Source: Sipunculus nudus
Taxonomy: Eukaryota > Annelida > Sipuncula > Golfingiida > Sipunculidae
Assembly (NCBI GenBank): GCA_026874595.1
Contig: CM049320.1
Span: 40,201,214-40,265,213, forward strand
DNA length: 64,000 nucleotides
Reading direction: 5' to 3'
In this document: one piece after another, positions 13,401 to 28,125 of the stretch
How positions within the stretch are numbered: position 1 is the stretch's first letter
Layout: each line of letters starts with the position of its first letter
The notes under the pieces: model-generated
Told to the model about the DNA's origin: nothing
What the model saw: the letters and a program-made list of their open reading frames with translations, nothing else
The model's database searches: none
Position numbers and translations under genes: made by a program

Positions 13401-16400
13401 CTCAACAAAAAGAATTTTTTTTAACATCAAAATTATAAGCTTTGTCTTGTATATTAGTCCTGTGTATCAAAGCGGTGGGTCAGATAGGGGTCTCTGTTGT
13501 TACTGTTCATCGCTGAAAAAATGTGAAATTATAAGATTCATCTTCTTTAGAGTACAGGTCTGTCAAAAGAATGGGGGGGGGGGGGGGGAGAGAGAAAGGC
13601 TCCCTGTGGTATTTATGCTAGGAGCCTGATCAAGCTCAACAAGAGGGAGGGCTTGCTGGAGTGATGGTATTATATAACAGCCTGGGGAGCATAGAGAGTT
13701 GCACTGAATGACCTACAGTGACCTCAGTGGACTGCTTGACATATATAGGGAATACAACAAGGGCCTCCAAACAAATTTCAATAACTAGCCTCTAGCCTAA
13801 CTTTGCAGCTTTTATTTTTCAAATTTCAGATTTTAACAGATTACATCCTTATGTGTACATGCTGTGAAAATAACATCCACATTACTTAAAGGAAAAAATC
13901 GTGCCGTGGCCAAAGTTGGGCAAAATTTCAGGTACTGATTTTATATTTATGCTAATAACTTTAAAAAATTGCAAATTTCAGATCTAATTTTCGGTATACA
14001 ATTAAATTTTGATTAAATGATGTTATATTCCTGAAAAAAAGCCTCAGCCATTCTTATGTTAAGTGAGTAAATATATATCCTGATTTTTACAAGGTGCATT
14101 ATGTTTGGGCCTATAACTTCAACAAATTATGCAATACTGACCTAAATTTTGGTATGTACATAGGAAATGTATGGAAGAATATGAATATTTACAATTACAT
14201 CTAACTTTATGCCAATTTTTGGATTACAAGGTAAACAAAAGTAGGGTCATGATGCTAGAAAATACAAATACATTAAGGCTTCAAAAAAACTTCAATAGCT
14301 AGACTATTTTTAAAGCTTACACTTTCAAATTCAAAATTCATCAGATTAAATCCATATGTAAACCGGCTGTGAAAATTAAATCAAATGTACTTATAAGAAA
14401 AAAACATGCCATGGTCAAATTTAGGCAAAATTTAAAGTACCAATTTTTTATTTTTGCTAATATTTTAAAAAATTTAACAGATTTTGGTCTAATTTTGGGT
14501 ATACAATTTAATTTTGATTAATAAAAAGATATATTACTGGAAAAAAAGTCCATAGCTTTAAAATTTTTTGTGTTAAGTGATCAAATATCTTTCCTGATTT
14601 TTTACAAAGTGCATTATGTTTGAGCGCATAACTTTTTTAAATTATACAATACAGACCTAATTTATGGCATGTACATAGGAACTATTTATGGTAAATATGA
14701 TGAAAAACAGGTGAGTGGTTTCGTAGTTAGGCTGTCCTGAAATGTGAACAAGGGACCCATGGGTCACGGCGCTCAGCTGATCGTGATTGGACTATAAATG
14801 TTTCTCCACTGTGATACTATATCGAGTCGATAAAGCTTATGAATATCATGGACATGTTGGGCTATTATAAAGGAATGTAATGTAATATGTGAGTAAATGA
14901 TAAATGAAATTACCTGACTGATGGATTAATAGAGTCAAATATAGTGGTTTATTTTTTATTTATTTAGGAGGGGTTGAAAATTGTGATATATTTGAACAAA
15001 TATGAATGCAATGACAGCAGTAATAAGCAGTAGTAGAATGATGATAAGGCTATTTGTTGAAGGATCTAAAGTGTATGGTAGTCTGCAAGCTTTCAATTTG
15101 ACAAATATGATGTTATGATTAACTATGCTGATGAAGTGATTTATGAATTTGTGACTGTATGACAATATCTCTTTAGTCTTGACAAGGTACATTATTGTGA
15201 TGCCCACTATGTCTACATATTACACAATATTGACATAATTTCTGGCATGTACATAGGTACCTATGGACGAATAGTTATACAAAATATTAAAGTATGAATA
15301 TATCTGATTCATCTTGTTCTTGCTTACTGAGGCTGACTTTGGGATGGGGTTCGGAGAAGGAAAAAGTAAGGGCAGCACGATGGTGGATATAGAAATATTC
15401 TATTGTAATGTTTTTCATTTATATAAGAATATGAAAAGCTAAGAGGAAAGGGGCCCTCCTACTTGGTTATATTAAAGTTCTAAATATATGATTGCAAACT
15501 AATACTCTGACAAGACTGTCATGAAGAAAAACAGTAAAAGTTTTGAGATACTGTGATGCATATGAAAATTTACAGATGGACAGGCAAGCGGACAGAATGG
15601 ACTAATACCTTTATTTCACTTTCAAGGGAATAATGCATTTAAGTTTATATATAATCCTATATTTTTTAAGCATATCCACTTTTTCCATTAAGAAGTTTTT
15701 ATCTTAATCATTTTTTTATTTACAGGTTTAATAAATTTTTAATAAAAAAAACTGAAAATATAAGTTAAAATATTAGAATTGTTGCAAAAGTTGCAATCAT
15801 TATATATACAGAGTAAAAAACTGAAACTATAAGTTAAAATATTAGAATTGATGCAAAAGTTGCAATCATCATATATCCAGAGTGTAGCTCATTTTGGGTC
15901 ATATTATGCATACACATATATTTTATTATTTTTAAATCATAAATGTTTAAACTGAATTTAAAAGAAAATAATGCCACAACATGGCATCTACAAGAATATT
16001 CCTTGAATCACTATTAAAAAGTTTTGCACATTGGAGTTTTCAGTACATGCTTAATTTTATTCACCAAAATAAAATAAAGATTCAGTAAATTTGATAAAAT
16101 AAAACATCTTTTCAAATAAAGTATACACACCATTGGTTGAATGAGGGACAAACAATATCATTGTGCTAATTACTATCCCAGTTTTAATTTATTACTGGAA
16201 TTAATAGTCAATTTCACACCTGGTGAAGTTTTTACTCTTCTGAAGTAAGGAATTACTTATCTCATGAACATCCACACTTTCATAGCAATACACCACTTTG
16301 TGGACACAATTAAATGTACACTTTAATCATTGTAACCCTGGTGGTACAATACAAAATCTAAAATGTAGCATAGCCTAGAATAAGAATTAATCAAATACAG

Positions 16401-19400
16401 AAAACAATAACATTCATCTAGTTTATGCACCATCTGGGGGGGGGGGGGGAAGTGCAGGGCAGAGGGGAAGCCTGCTGGTAGTAGCCAAGCTGACTCAAGG
16501 CAAGCTGCCTTGGGTAGGTTACATAATGCAAGTGAAGGCTGTACTACTAGGTGGGCTAGATGTAAACAACACTTGACATTATGTATGAAAACATGAATAA
16601 AAGCTATTCTTTCCAATCAATTTCTTTGAAATTTCAGATTTTAAAAGATTAAATCCTTATGTATATATGCTGTGAAAATTAAATCAACAGTGCCAAAGTT
16701 GGACAAAATTTAAGGTATTGATTTTTTATTTATGCTAATAACTTGAAAAATTTGCAAAATTCAGATCTAATTTTGGGTAAACAATTGAATCTTGATTAAA
16801 TAAAGTTATATTCCTGAAAAAAAGTCACTAGGTTCAGCAATTCTCATGTTAGGTGAGTAAGTATATTTCCTGATTTTTTTAAAAATTGCATTATGTTTTG
16901 GCCCATTACTTCAAAATAATACCCAATACTGACCTTATTTTTGGTATGTTCATAGAAAATGTATGAAAGAATGTGAATACAAAATATGATCAAAAACAGA
17001 TCAGTGGCTTTGATATTAGGCAGCCTTGAAGTGTAACAATGGCTTTTTTTATGGAAAACAGAGTTTTTTTTCCTTAATATCTCGAAGGAACGAAGTCCTA
17101 ATGACCCAATTTTCGGTATGGTAGGAGATTTTGGGGACATCTAAAATTATGCCAACAGCCTAGGGAGCATAGAGATGTGCACTGAATGACCTACAGTCAT
17201 CAAAGTGGACTGCTTGACAATGTAAGGGAATACAACAAGAGCCTCTAAAAAAATTCAATAACTAGCCTAATTTTGCAGCTTTTATTTTCAAATTTCAGAT
17301 TTTAACAGATTAAATCCTTATGTATACATGCTGTGAAAATTAAATCCACAGTACTTACAGGAAAAAAACGTGCCGTGGCAAAAATTGGGCAAAATTTAAG
17401 GTACCAATTTTATATTTTTGCCAATATTTAAAAAAATTTAACAGATTTTGATCTAATTTTTGGTATACAATTAAATTTTGATTAATTAAAGTTGTATTAC
17501 TGGAAAAAAGTCCCTAACTTTAACACTTTTGGTCTTAAGTGACCAAATATCTTTTTTACAAAGTCCATTATGTTTGGGCCCATTTTTTTTTTAAATTATA
17601 TAATACTGACTTAATATCGGGCATGTACATAGGAACTATATTGAGGAATATTTATGGTAATTATTAGGAAAACCAGATGAGTGGTTTTGATTTTAGGCAG
17701 TCCTGAAGGGTGAAAATAGATTTCTAATAAAAAATTGAGGTTTTTCCTTAATATCTCGAAGGAATGAAGTCCTATTGACCCAATTTTCGGCATGGAAGGA
17801 GATTTTGGGGACATCTAACTGTATGCCGAATTTCAGATTCGTAGGTCCAACGGTGTCGAAACGTGCCAGTCTTACGGATGGACATCCGAACGGAAGGCCG
17901 GCCAGACGGCCAGACAGAGGAACTACGGACAATGGACCTCGACTATAGCTCAGATGACTTATATAGTCAGCTGAGCTAAAAAAACGTGTCATGGTCAAAT
18001 TTAGGCAAAATTTAAGGTACAAATTTTTTTATTTTTGCTAATATTTAAAAAAATTTAACAGATTTTGATCTAATTTTGGGTATACAATTAAATTTTGATT
18101 AATTAAAGATATATTACTGGAATAAAAGTCCATAGCTTTAAAATTTTTTGTGTTAAGTGATCAAATATCTTTCCTGATTTTTTACAAAATGCATTATGTT
18201 TGAGCCCATAACTTTTTTTTAATCATACAATACAGACCTAATTTATGGCATGTACATAGGAACTATATAGAGGAATATTTATGGTAAATATGAGGAAAAA
18301 CAGGTGAGTGGTTTCGTAGTTAGGCTGTCCTGAAATGTGAAAATAGGTTTTTAATAAAAAATTGAGGTTTTTCCTTAATTTCTCAAAGGAACAAAGTCAC
18401 AAAGTCACAAAGACCCCGTTTTCAGCTTGGTAGGAGATCTTGGGGACATCTAACATTATACCAACAACCTTGGGAGCATAGAGAGCTGCACTGAATGACC
18501 AACAGTGACCACAGTGGACTACTTGACAAAGTAAGGGAATACAACAAGAGCCTCAAAAAAAATTCAATAACTAGCCTAATTTTGCAGCTTTTATTTCAAA
18601 TTTCAGAATTTACCAGATTAAATCCTTATTTGTACATGCTGTGAAAAGTAGATCCACAGTACTTACAGGAAAAAAACAAGCCATGGTCAAAGTTGGGCAA
18701 AATTTAAGGTACCAATTTTTTATTTTTGTTCATATTTTAAAAAATTTTAAAGATTTTGATCTAATTTTGGGTATACAATTTAATTTTGATTAATTAAAGT
18801 TATATTACTGGAATAAAAGTCCATAGCTTTATCATGTTTTGTGTTAAGTGATCAAATATCTTTTCTGATTTTTTACAAAATGCATTATGTTTGGGCCCAT
18901 AACTTTTTTAAATTATATATTACAGACCTAATTTCTGGCATGTACATAGGAACTATATAGAGGAATATTTATGGTAAATATGAGGAAAAACAGATTGAGT
19001 GGTTTCCAAATTACCGTAAAATCTCCACTTAAAACCGCAGTTTAATCAAGAAATTCAAAATCTTGAAATCAGGTTGATTTCCTGAAAGCACTGTGCGGTT
19101 TGTACTAGAAGGGTTTCCTGAATATCTTCCTGGCAGACATCGTTTTTGGGCCGGCGAGTGGGCGATAATATTGCAACTTTCGAAGGCCGTTCTTAGCAGC
19201 AGTCTCGCGTGCATGGGAGCCGTGTGTAAATGTATTATTAACGATTATTTGTTATTTATAAATTAAATATTGCTGATTAGTTTTCGTGTGATATATAACT
19301 TGTTATAAAATCTTGGTAATTGTTACCAAATAATACGTTTACAACAACCTAACTGCATTAAATGCGGCAGTATCCAGGACCTGGATACCGCCACATATAA

Positions 19401-22400
19401 AGGTTCAGAGTAAACTGGCGAACTTCAAACCCTTGTCGGAAAAAAATCGTGTAAAATCAAATAGTGCGTTTATGACAAGGAAACTTTAAGTAATCTAAGG
19501 GAGATATAGAACTTAAATTGAATGACCAAGAAATTCAGCTAAATATTATGTTTTAGTTTGTAAATAAGACTCACTTTTAAAACTTTGCAACCCTTGCGCT
19601 TGAAACTCTCAGAATCTGAAACAATGAACTGCGTGACCTTTGATCGCTGAGCCAACACTGCCCGTCACCACTGGTTACACCGGCGGCTGCCGGCCAGCCG
19701 TGGCTGGGGAAAACCCAGAGCAGACATCGTTCCCTGTGTATCACCGTTTGTTAGGATAATACATATTCTTCTAATCAACATTTAAAGTGGACAAACACTG
19801 TCTAATTGGTATGTTATATGCGTATTTGATAAGAATATCTTCATTTCTTAACGAATACGACTTTTTCCGACGAAATATAAGAATTTAATTGTCATGTGGA
19901 ATGTCTCCAGTTTCATCAAATCATCTTCTAGGGCTCTCGCACAGCGTAGCGTAGTAAGGGCACACAGCGGCCCACTTCGTTGGGCATGGTCAAGCAAAAT
20001 TGAAATAAAAGCCTACTTTAAACCCATTTGCGACATTATTTAGCAATGATTATTTGTTTAAAACGTTAAATGAATAAAAAGCTGACATCGTAAGGAGTCT
20101 CACAATGGCAGACGATCGTTTTAAAATCAAGTTTGAGTGCCGCCATGTGCTGAAACGCCCCGGTATTCTGCTAAGAATATTTTGAACGGCTGTACGCGGT
20201 GGGTGGTAAACAGAACAGCCACCTATTTCGTCCCAGCGTGCTTTGCGCGAACACTGCCTTGACAAAATGGCTCCACACACGGAAACTTTCTTCAGGAAAA
20301 CAACTTGCTTACCCCGACTGGCCACTTAAATTTTACCTTAAAATAACTCGTTATCAAGCGTCTGGTTTCCTATACGTGCGTATCTCGACAAGGTAACTTC
20401 AGTTACTTTGATATTTAGTTAAGTTGACCAGCGATGTTTTCAAACGCGCCAGCAAATTGTGGCATGGAGCGATGTCAACGTACGATGTGACGATGATAAT
20501 ACCGAAGTAACCGGTGTGAAAATGATTTGAATCTTCATAGTAATTCCAGAAAATGAAATTTTCATCAAAAGTTAAGATTTCAAACTATTATTTTTAGAAT
20601 TAAAATATACAGTGACTAGAAATTGATCAGCAGAATATTTTTTTCCCAAAATATAATGACAAATCAGTAGCAAACAAAAATACGACACGGAATATAAAAT
20701 CTGTATAAACGGGCGGAGGTTCACCGGCCCTTACGTCTTCCCAAACTTCATGCTCGAGTGACCATGCAAGTGTTACGATGTGTTTAAATAAAATGCCCAA
20801 GGAATTTTAAAGTGGACAGGAATGGCCGAGTCGCAACCTACGCGTGTTCATTTCTAGATGACAGCTTGATTGTGTCTTTTGTCAAATCATTCCGTAGCGA
20901 AAGTTTGTGCGGTTTCAAAGGGGGGTTCTTAGTATTTGAGCCCCTTGCGATGTCTCACATGGAATTTTGGCAAAGTCTGGGTGCGGTTTTAATCGGAAGT
21001 GCGGTTTTAAGTAGAGATTTTACGGTAGGCAGTCCTGAAGTGTGAAAATAGGGTTTTAATAAAAAAATTGAGGTTTTTCCTTAATTTCTCAAAGGAACAA
21101 AGTTGCAAAGACCCAGTTTTCGGCTTGGTAGGAGATCTTGGGGACCGAATTTTGGATTCCTAGGTCTTACGGTTTCAAAACGTGCCACATCTACGGGTGG
21201 ACGGACGGACAGACGAACGGACGACGGACAATGGACCACGACTATAGCTAAGATGACTTATAGTCAGCTGAGCTAAAAATCAGTTTAGTAAAAGAATTAA
21301 GTGTGAATGCTTACTTATATTCAGGGCTATGACACAAGGATCATCCTGTAAAGCATGATTTACAGACCAAAAACAAAATGATCAAATGTGTCTACTTCAC
21401 TTTATAATTATATGATACACTGAACTAGACAAGAAAAATTGCTCTTGATACCAGTTTACAACTGGAAGGTCACTGATCACAGGAATTGAACCTTATGAAC
21501 TCTGACACATATGCTATCTCAACAGCCATCCACAATAACAACGACTTCACAACCAGGGTCACAAGGTATTGATTATACAGTGAAATGACTTACTTTGGAT
21601 CACTCAATCAATATACACAAAGATAGCAGAAACAATGTATGTGTCCACAATTAGAACATAAGAGCCTTCAGTTTCTGACTTTATACTTTTCCGAGGGCAG
21701 TCAAATATGGTGGGACTCATATATCACTACCTAGTTAGAACATTCCTTTTTTCAAATGATTTGTTGGAGGTAACTGTCTCAATTTTTAATGCTAGCTTAA
21801 CTTAGTACATGTATATCTCAAGAATTCCATTCAAGTTTCATACTACATGACAGGGCAGTTACACACACTTTCTCTCTTTTCATATCCTTGTTTAACTAGA
21901 CCCATTGAATTCTGCACCTGAAGGCCCTAGGTGTGTAATAGACCCCATTGATGGGACATACCACTGAGTAAACCTCAAAAGGGTTTGTGAGTGTTTTTAA
22001 GTGAACTAGATGTGTCGGAACGACACAAATGCCCCCACCTGGGGCCAATTAAAAACATTTGTTAAATTTTGTAAAATTTTTTAAGTTCAGGAAGTGTTGT
22101 ATGGTCAAAAATAGGTCAACAAGGGCAAAATGCAAACTCGATCTGTAAAGGGTCATTATCAAGCAACACACCAAAAATCAGGCCAGTATCTGCAGGCATT
22201 GTGAAAAAAGTCCATATATGTGCATTTTCATAAAAATTTCTGACTATCATGAAATTTTTTATGTTCAGGATCTGTCATATGGTGAAAAAAAGGTTAACTG
22301 GGACGAAACGCGAACTCGATCTGTAAGTGGTCATTATGCGCCCACAGACCAAACATTAGGCCAGTATCTGTAAGCATTGCTTTGCGAAACTAGAATATTA

Positions 22401-25400
22401 GCAAAAGTTGATAATCATTTATAAATTTAAATTGGAGAGGTATATACCATGTTTCATAACAATCCACCAAATGCTTCCTGAGAAATAAGCTCCTAAGTTT
22501 TTTTCTATACTAAGCTCTGTGACCTTGAAAAGTAGGTCAAGATCACCTATCTTTGAACTTGACCAAGATTTTGTAAATATAATGCAATAGCACTGAAGAA
22601 ATGAAGTTCCTGTGTTGAATACCTTTGGAGATATCCTGCACAAAAAGCCAAAACTGAAAAAATCCGATAAAATTTCATTAAAAAGTCAGAAATTGCAGGT
22701 GGCACCACCAAAATTGTGCAGCACATACAGACCATCAGTCCCAATGATCATAGTAAGTTTTGTGAAAATCCACACAATGGTTCCTGAGATATAAACTTCT
22801 GAGTGTTTTTCTATAATCAGCTCTAAAATGTAGAAAAATGGGTCAAGGTCACCCATCTTCGAACTTGACCGAGATATTATTGATATACATCTTCACTGAT
22901 GAAATAAAATTCCAACGGTGAATCCTTTTAGAGATATCCCGCTCACAAGGTAAAAGGTTAACAGACGCGGAACGGACAGACGGACGGACAGACGGCGGAC
23001 AGACAGATGGACAGACGGACAGCTTGGGTGACGACAATAGCCCATCAGCCTATGAGCTGAGGGCTAAAAACGGCTGTACATGTGTATTTGTCATGAAAAT
23101 TTCTATTTTTCATGAAATTTTCTAAGTTTAGGAGCCGTAAAACGGTCAAAATTAGGTCTACCGGAATGAAACGCGAACTCAATCTGTAACTGGTCATTAT
23201 TTGCCCACACACCAAAAATCAGGCCAATATCTGCAGGCATTGCGAAAAAAAAACCGTAAAACTGTTTGATTTCGGAATGACGGAATGACGGACATGGGTA
23301 AAACTATATGCCCCGGCCACTTTGTGGCAGGGGCATAAAATGGCTGTTGGGCAAGGCCTTACCATTAAGCCTGCAGAGCATTCACCCTGGGTGTAGATAG
23401 AACGTTTTTTCAAGGACCAAGATACAAGACAATAAAAGTACTTCAGTCTCTGACATATTAAACATGAGCACATTGATTGTTCATTGTACTTATAAATACC
23501 AATGAACAGACTTGAGTATCTGCAGACTTGAGACTCTATCTTGTAATATGTTGATACACTGTCTCAGCCAAAAGGATTGTGTCTTAAGCTATTCTGTTCA
23601 CTCAGTGTGTGCCTGCTAAAAAAATCTGGTCAGTAGTTTAACGTATTAAAATGAAACTGAACAAAAATATCAAAATATCAAGGCTTCAGTCAATAGAGTG
23701 ATTTGCCAATGAATCACAGGTTTTAATTTTCTAAATGATTTAGAATGCCTTTTTCAATAACAGTACTGGCCAGCAATAGTGTAGTGATTCAAGGTACTTG
23801 ACCAGAGATTGAAGATCATGTGCAAAATTTATAGTTAACTAGAATACCGGTAGTTGACAAGCGACTACGTGTATCCGCCAAAATCAGAGAAGGACGGGTG
23901 AAGTGAGGCATGTATTGAGTGGCAAGGGGAAATAGAGTTACATGTGTTACATATTAGAATGGATCTCTGCCACATAAACATGATTGTAGGTGGCGCCACC
24001 TGTTATTTGAAAAAGAAACTATCCAAGATGTATACAAATGCAAAATTTCAGGTGGAAAAGTCAAACCACCGCAGAGATATGAGTGATTTTATCCCACAGC
24101 AGACAAACAGATGAACGCTGTGCAAAAATGGCTGCAGGTAACCATTCCATTTTTGTGTATGTTATAAAGCTATCCAAGGGCTACATTTGTGTAAATTTCT
24201 TTTCCTGATTGGTCAAACGAGTCTGTAGATATAAACATTTATGTCAGCAGAGTGAACATGAATGAAGCTGGCGCCACCTGTCATAAAATCAAGAAAGCTA
24301 TCCAGGATGTATACGCATGCTGAATTACAGGTAATTTGGTCAAACCACTGCAGAGATATGAGTGATTTTAACCCAAGGCAGACAATCAGATGGATGCTGT
24401 GCAAAAATGGCTGCAGGTAGCGCCACCATTTTTGTGTATATTATAAAGCTATCCAAAGGCTTCATTTGTTTAAATTTTTTTTCCTGATTGGTTGAACGAG
24501 TCCGGAGATATAAGCATGGATATCTACAGCCTGAATGTGAATGTAGGTGGTGCCAACTATCATAAAATCAAGAAAGCTATGCAGGATGTATACGCATGCT
24601 GAATTTCAGGTAATTTGGTCAAACCACTGCAGAGATATGGGTGATTTTAACCCAAGGCAGACAAACAGATGGACTCTGTGGAAAAATGGCTTCAGGTGGC
24701 GCCACCATTTTTGTGTATGTTATAAAGCTATCCAAGGGCTACATTTGTGTAAATTTTTTTTCCTGATAGGTCAAACAGTTCCCGAGATATGAGCTTGGAT
24801 GTCTGCAGTGTTAACGTGAATGTAGGTGGCGCCACCTGTCATAAAATCAAGAAAGCTATCTGGGATGTATACGCATGCTGAATTTTAGGTGAATTAGTCA
24901 AACCACTGCAGAGATATGAGTGATTTTAACCCAAGGCAGATGATCAGATGGACACTGTGCAAACATGGTTGCAGGTGGCGCCATATTTTTTGTGCATGTT
25001 ATAAAGCTATTCAAGGGCTACATATGTGAAAAATTTTTTCCCTGATTGGTCAAACGGTTCCCGAGATATGTGGGTTTATATGTGGAAACAGACACACAAA
25101 CGGACGCTGGGCAGAGAGGAAAGGTCAGAGGTCAAGGCCACTTGGTTAGGCACCAGTTCACATGTGACCCGATAATTTGTGTAAGTTTCGGAAAAATTTG
25201 TCCAGTAGTCACAGAGGAGTTCTCCGGAAACAAACGCGGCGGCGGCGGCGGCGGAACCCGGTCAAGAACAGTATCTGCAAAACTATGTTTTGGCGGATAC
25301 AATTAGATGAGACTCAGGGCATGTCTCTAAATGACCATCAAACTTACCTGCCCACAATTCTTCCAGCAAACATGGAGGATGCGATCAGACCCGCATAGTA

Positions 25401-27048
25401 CCCTTTGTCTTCTTCCTTGTAACCAAAACTCTGAAAAAAGTCTGTCAAAATTGGATCCCTTATCTTAAGACTTCCTTGAAAGCTATATAAGAATCTTTTA
25501 AACCCGGTGTATTAAAACCAGCTAAATTGTTTCCTCGTAACCTGTCCACCTATTTTAGGAGAATATTCATATTTTTATTAGGTCAAATATGAAAAATCGA
25601 TTTTTACTGGTCCTGACTGCAGAACACTGACTCACGAACGCAGAAGAAAAAGGAGCAGAGCAATGACTCATCATAAATTAAATTATTTTCTTTTAGGAAA
25701 AATCCATGGCCTGATGTGGTGCTGTCTACTGAATGAATAATGTGGTTAGTTTTATATATACCTGGGGCTGACATTTCACAGTGTCTTCATTTTGAATGTT
25801 TGACCAGGGTTTCATTTTCACGATTGCACGAGAAACTATAATATCTAAGTACAGAAGTATTTGTTTCAATTTTAAAGTTAGAATGAATCCTACAATAGCT
25901 CACTAATTACTGGTTCAGTCAGAAATTTAAGACTTGTATCACAGTCGATATAGCCTCTGTGAGTATAGCGTGTTTTACAATAATTAATGCTTGGATGCAT
26001 GGGCCAGTTTCAATTCCATGCACAGATTAGGTTGCTAATTAGATTGTTTCTAGAGGTCATCCTAGTTGATAGGATGCCTTATTCCTAAGGGCTTCATATT
26101 TATGAATATCTCACATCCGCGAATATTGTGAAAATAAAACCCTCGCAATTAAAAAAGTATAAAGGTAACCATACAATATGTGTTTAATCAATCGGTCCAG
26201 TCATGATGAGTTATGAAGACATTACAGCTAATCTCCAAGGTTCTATCAAGAATAAGAATTTTGACTTTTAAGCACTGACTGGTCCACACTGGGGATCTTC
26301 CTTGTTCATCCTCCTAGTCTATCCTTATCTCTATGTACTACCAAAATAACTGCAAAAAAAAACAATCATTATACTTTATAATTCTCAGTGTAAGTTGACA
26401 CTCACTGAGTCGCACTCAGTGTAGGCACTGAATTGTACCACAGTACAATCATACAGATTTTGGCCTCTTGAAGCCAGCTATTCACTACAATTACTGTAGC
26501 CTTTATATGATTTCTGGTTTACTCTGTTCATATATTAATGAAAGGTAGGTTTTAAATACCTGTTAAGGAAGTTTTTATCCTTTGTGTTGGATGTATGAGC
26601 TTGTTTATCTACAAGCTGTTAGTAAACACAGTACATGCACCAATGTTGATAAACAAAAACAAATGTAACCTGGGATGGTTGGTTTGATATGTGCAGAAAT
26701 TGAAACGTCACTAGTTCCAAAAAGGCCTTTGCAAAACTCCTGTATGATTCCTGATGGTGACTCAATGTACTTACCAAAACCATGTCAGGCAGAAATGGGA
26801 AGAGGAATGTTATGGAGAAACAGCTCCCAAACTGTAACAATACAAACAAACACATATTTAATACCAGATAACTGTGGTAAATCCAAACAAAATTACTTCA
26901 TTACAGCACATTGGGCAGACTTGGAAAATGATAGAGGGAATTTGCCTACCCACACATCAACTCTGCAGTCTTATAATATCTGATGAGGTTTTTTTACCTC
27001 ATCAAAACAGTTTAAATATTTTTTTTTTTCATGTGTGTGTGTGTGCAC

Positions 27049-27092
<44 letters not shown>

Positions 27093-28030
27093 ACACTGTG
27101 AACCTTGTTGTGTGTCAAACTCTGTTAAGTTGACTTCCTGCATGTGACAAAGGTAAATGTGGAGTCCCTGCAAAAAAACAGTTAAAACCTTTCTAATTTT
27201 ACTCCTATTGTGTCGAACTCAGATGTGTCAAATAACCTGATGTGTCAAGGTGTTTGTACGTCCCCAGCTAGTATTTCTATTGCTTAACTTGAAGTCAAGT
27301 CGCTTGAATGCTTGGATAACAGTGCACAGCCTGTCAATTGTGATTGGGCCCTGATGACAGGTTATTTGTAAATAATACTGCTAAGGCTCTAACTCATCAA
27401 GCATGATGGCTATGTCACTCGACTTAAGGTAATCATGCATTAATGTTTTGGATAACAGCTGCAAGGTTGATCAATCATACCTACATCCGTGATGACCAGT
27501 TACATAATTAATACTGGCAAGGAGCTTACTCATCAAGCATGATGGTATACACTTTGTTTACCATGCAATTTTGCCAATTAGTCACCAATGATGCTGCCTT
27601 TCTTCTCGACATGACAAAGCATTATTTAGAAATGAGAAATCATAAATAAACCAAACATAATGGAATCCTTCCCTTTGATGTGTAGGAAAAACTTAGGACA
27701 TATAATGGGAGGAAGATGGGATCTTAAAGACTTACTTTTTTTTAACAGAGAGTACCTTATACTGCTTCACCTATTTTATTTCCCTAATCCTATTTTTTTG
27801 GTGACACTGATGTGATTATTTATTATAAAAAAATATTTTATTATAATAAAATTTGTTGTTCTTTCACGCAAACATTCATGAGAACAATATAATATAGGCC
27901 CTATATGCAGTTATTTTCAATAATAATCAAGGCCAAAGACCGTTGAATAAAATGAATATTAGTTGTCTTGTACTCTGGTTGTGTCGAGGTAAATTCACCA
28001 ATCCCTTGACTTTGACCAATGAGGTTTTAC

Positions 28031-28125
<95 letters not shown>

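Larger units (their letters stand above)
13678..19013 (+). repeat. Array of ~0.6-1.3-kb dispersed repeat units in MFS intron 3
   Basis: The lead sequence GGGAGCATAGAGA...CACTGAATGACC recurs at about 13683, 17161 and 18472. It is followed by AATTTTGCAGCTTTTATTT, then AAAAACGTGCCATGGTCAAA-type sequence, GGGTATACAATTTAATTTTG and GTGCATTATGTTTGGGCCCA. Unit bodies occur at about 13.9-14.3, 14.39-14.74, 16.63-17.15, 17.36-17.98, 17.98-18.46 and 18.67-19.01 kb. The last continues after a transposon at 21026-21280. The units ending at 17.98 and 21.28 kb carry the GGAC run and the AGTCAGCTGAGCTA hairpin. No unit codes for a recognised protein. Confidence 0.85.
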
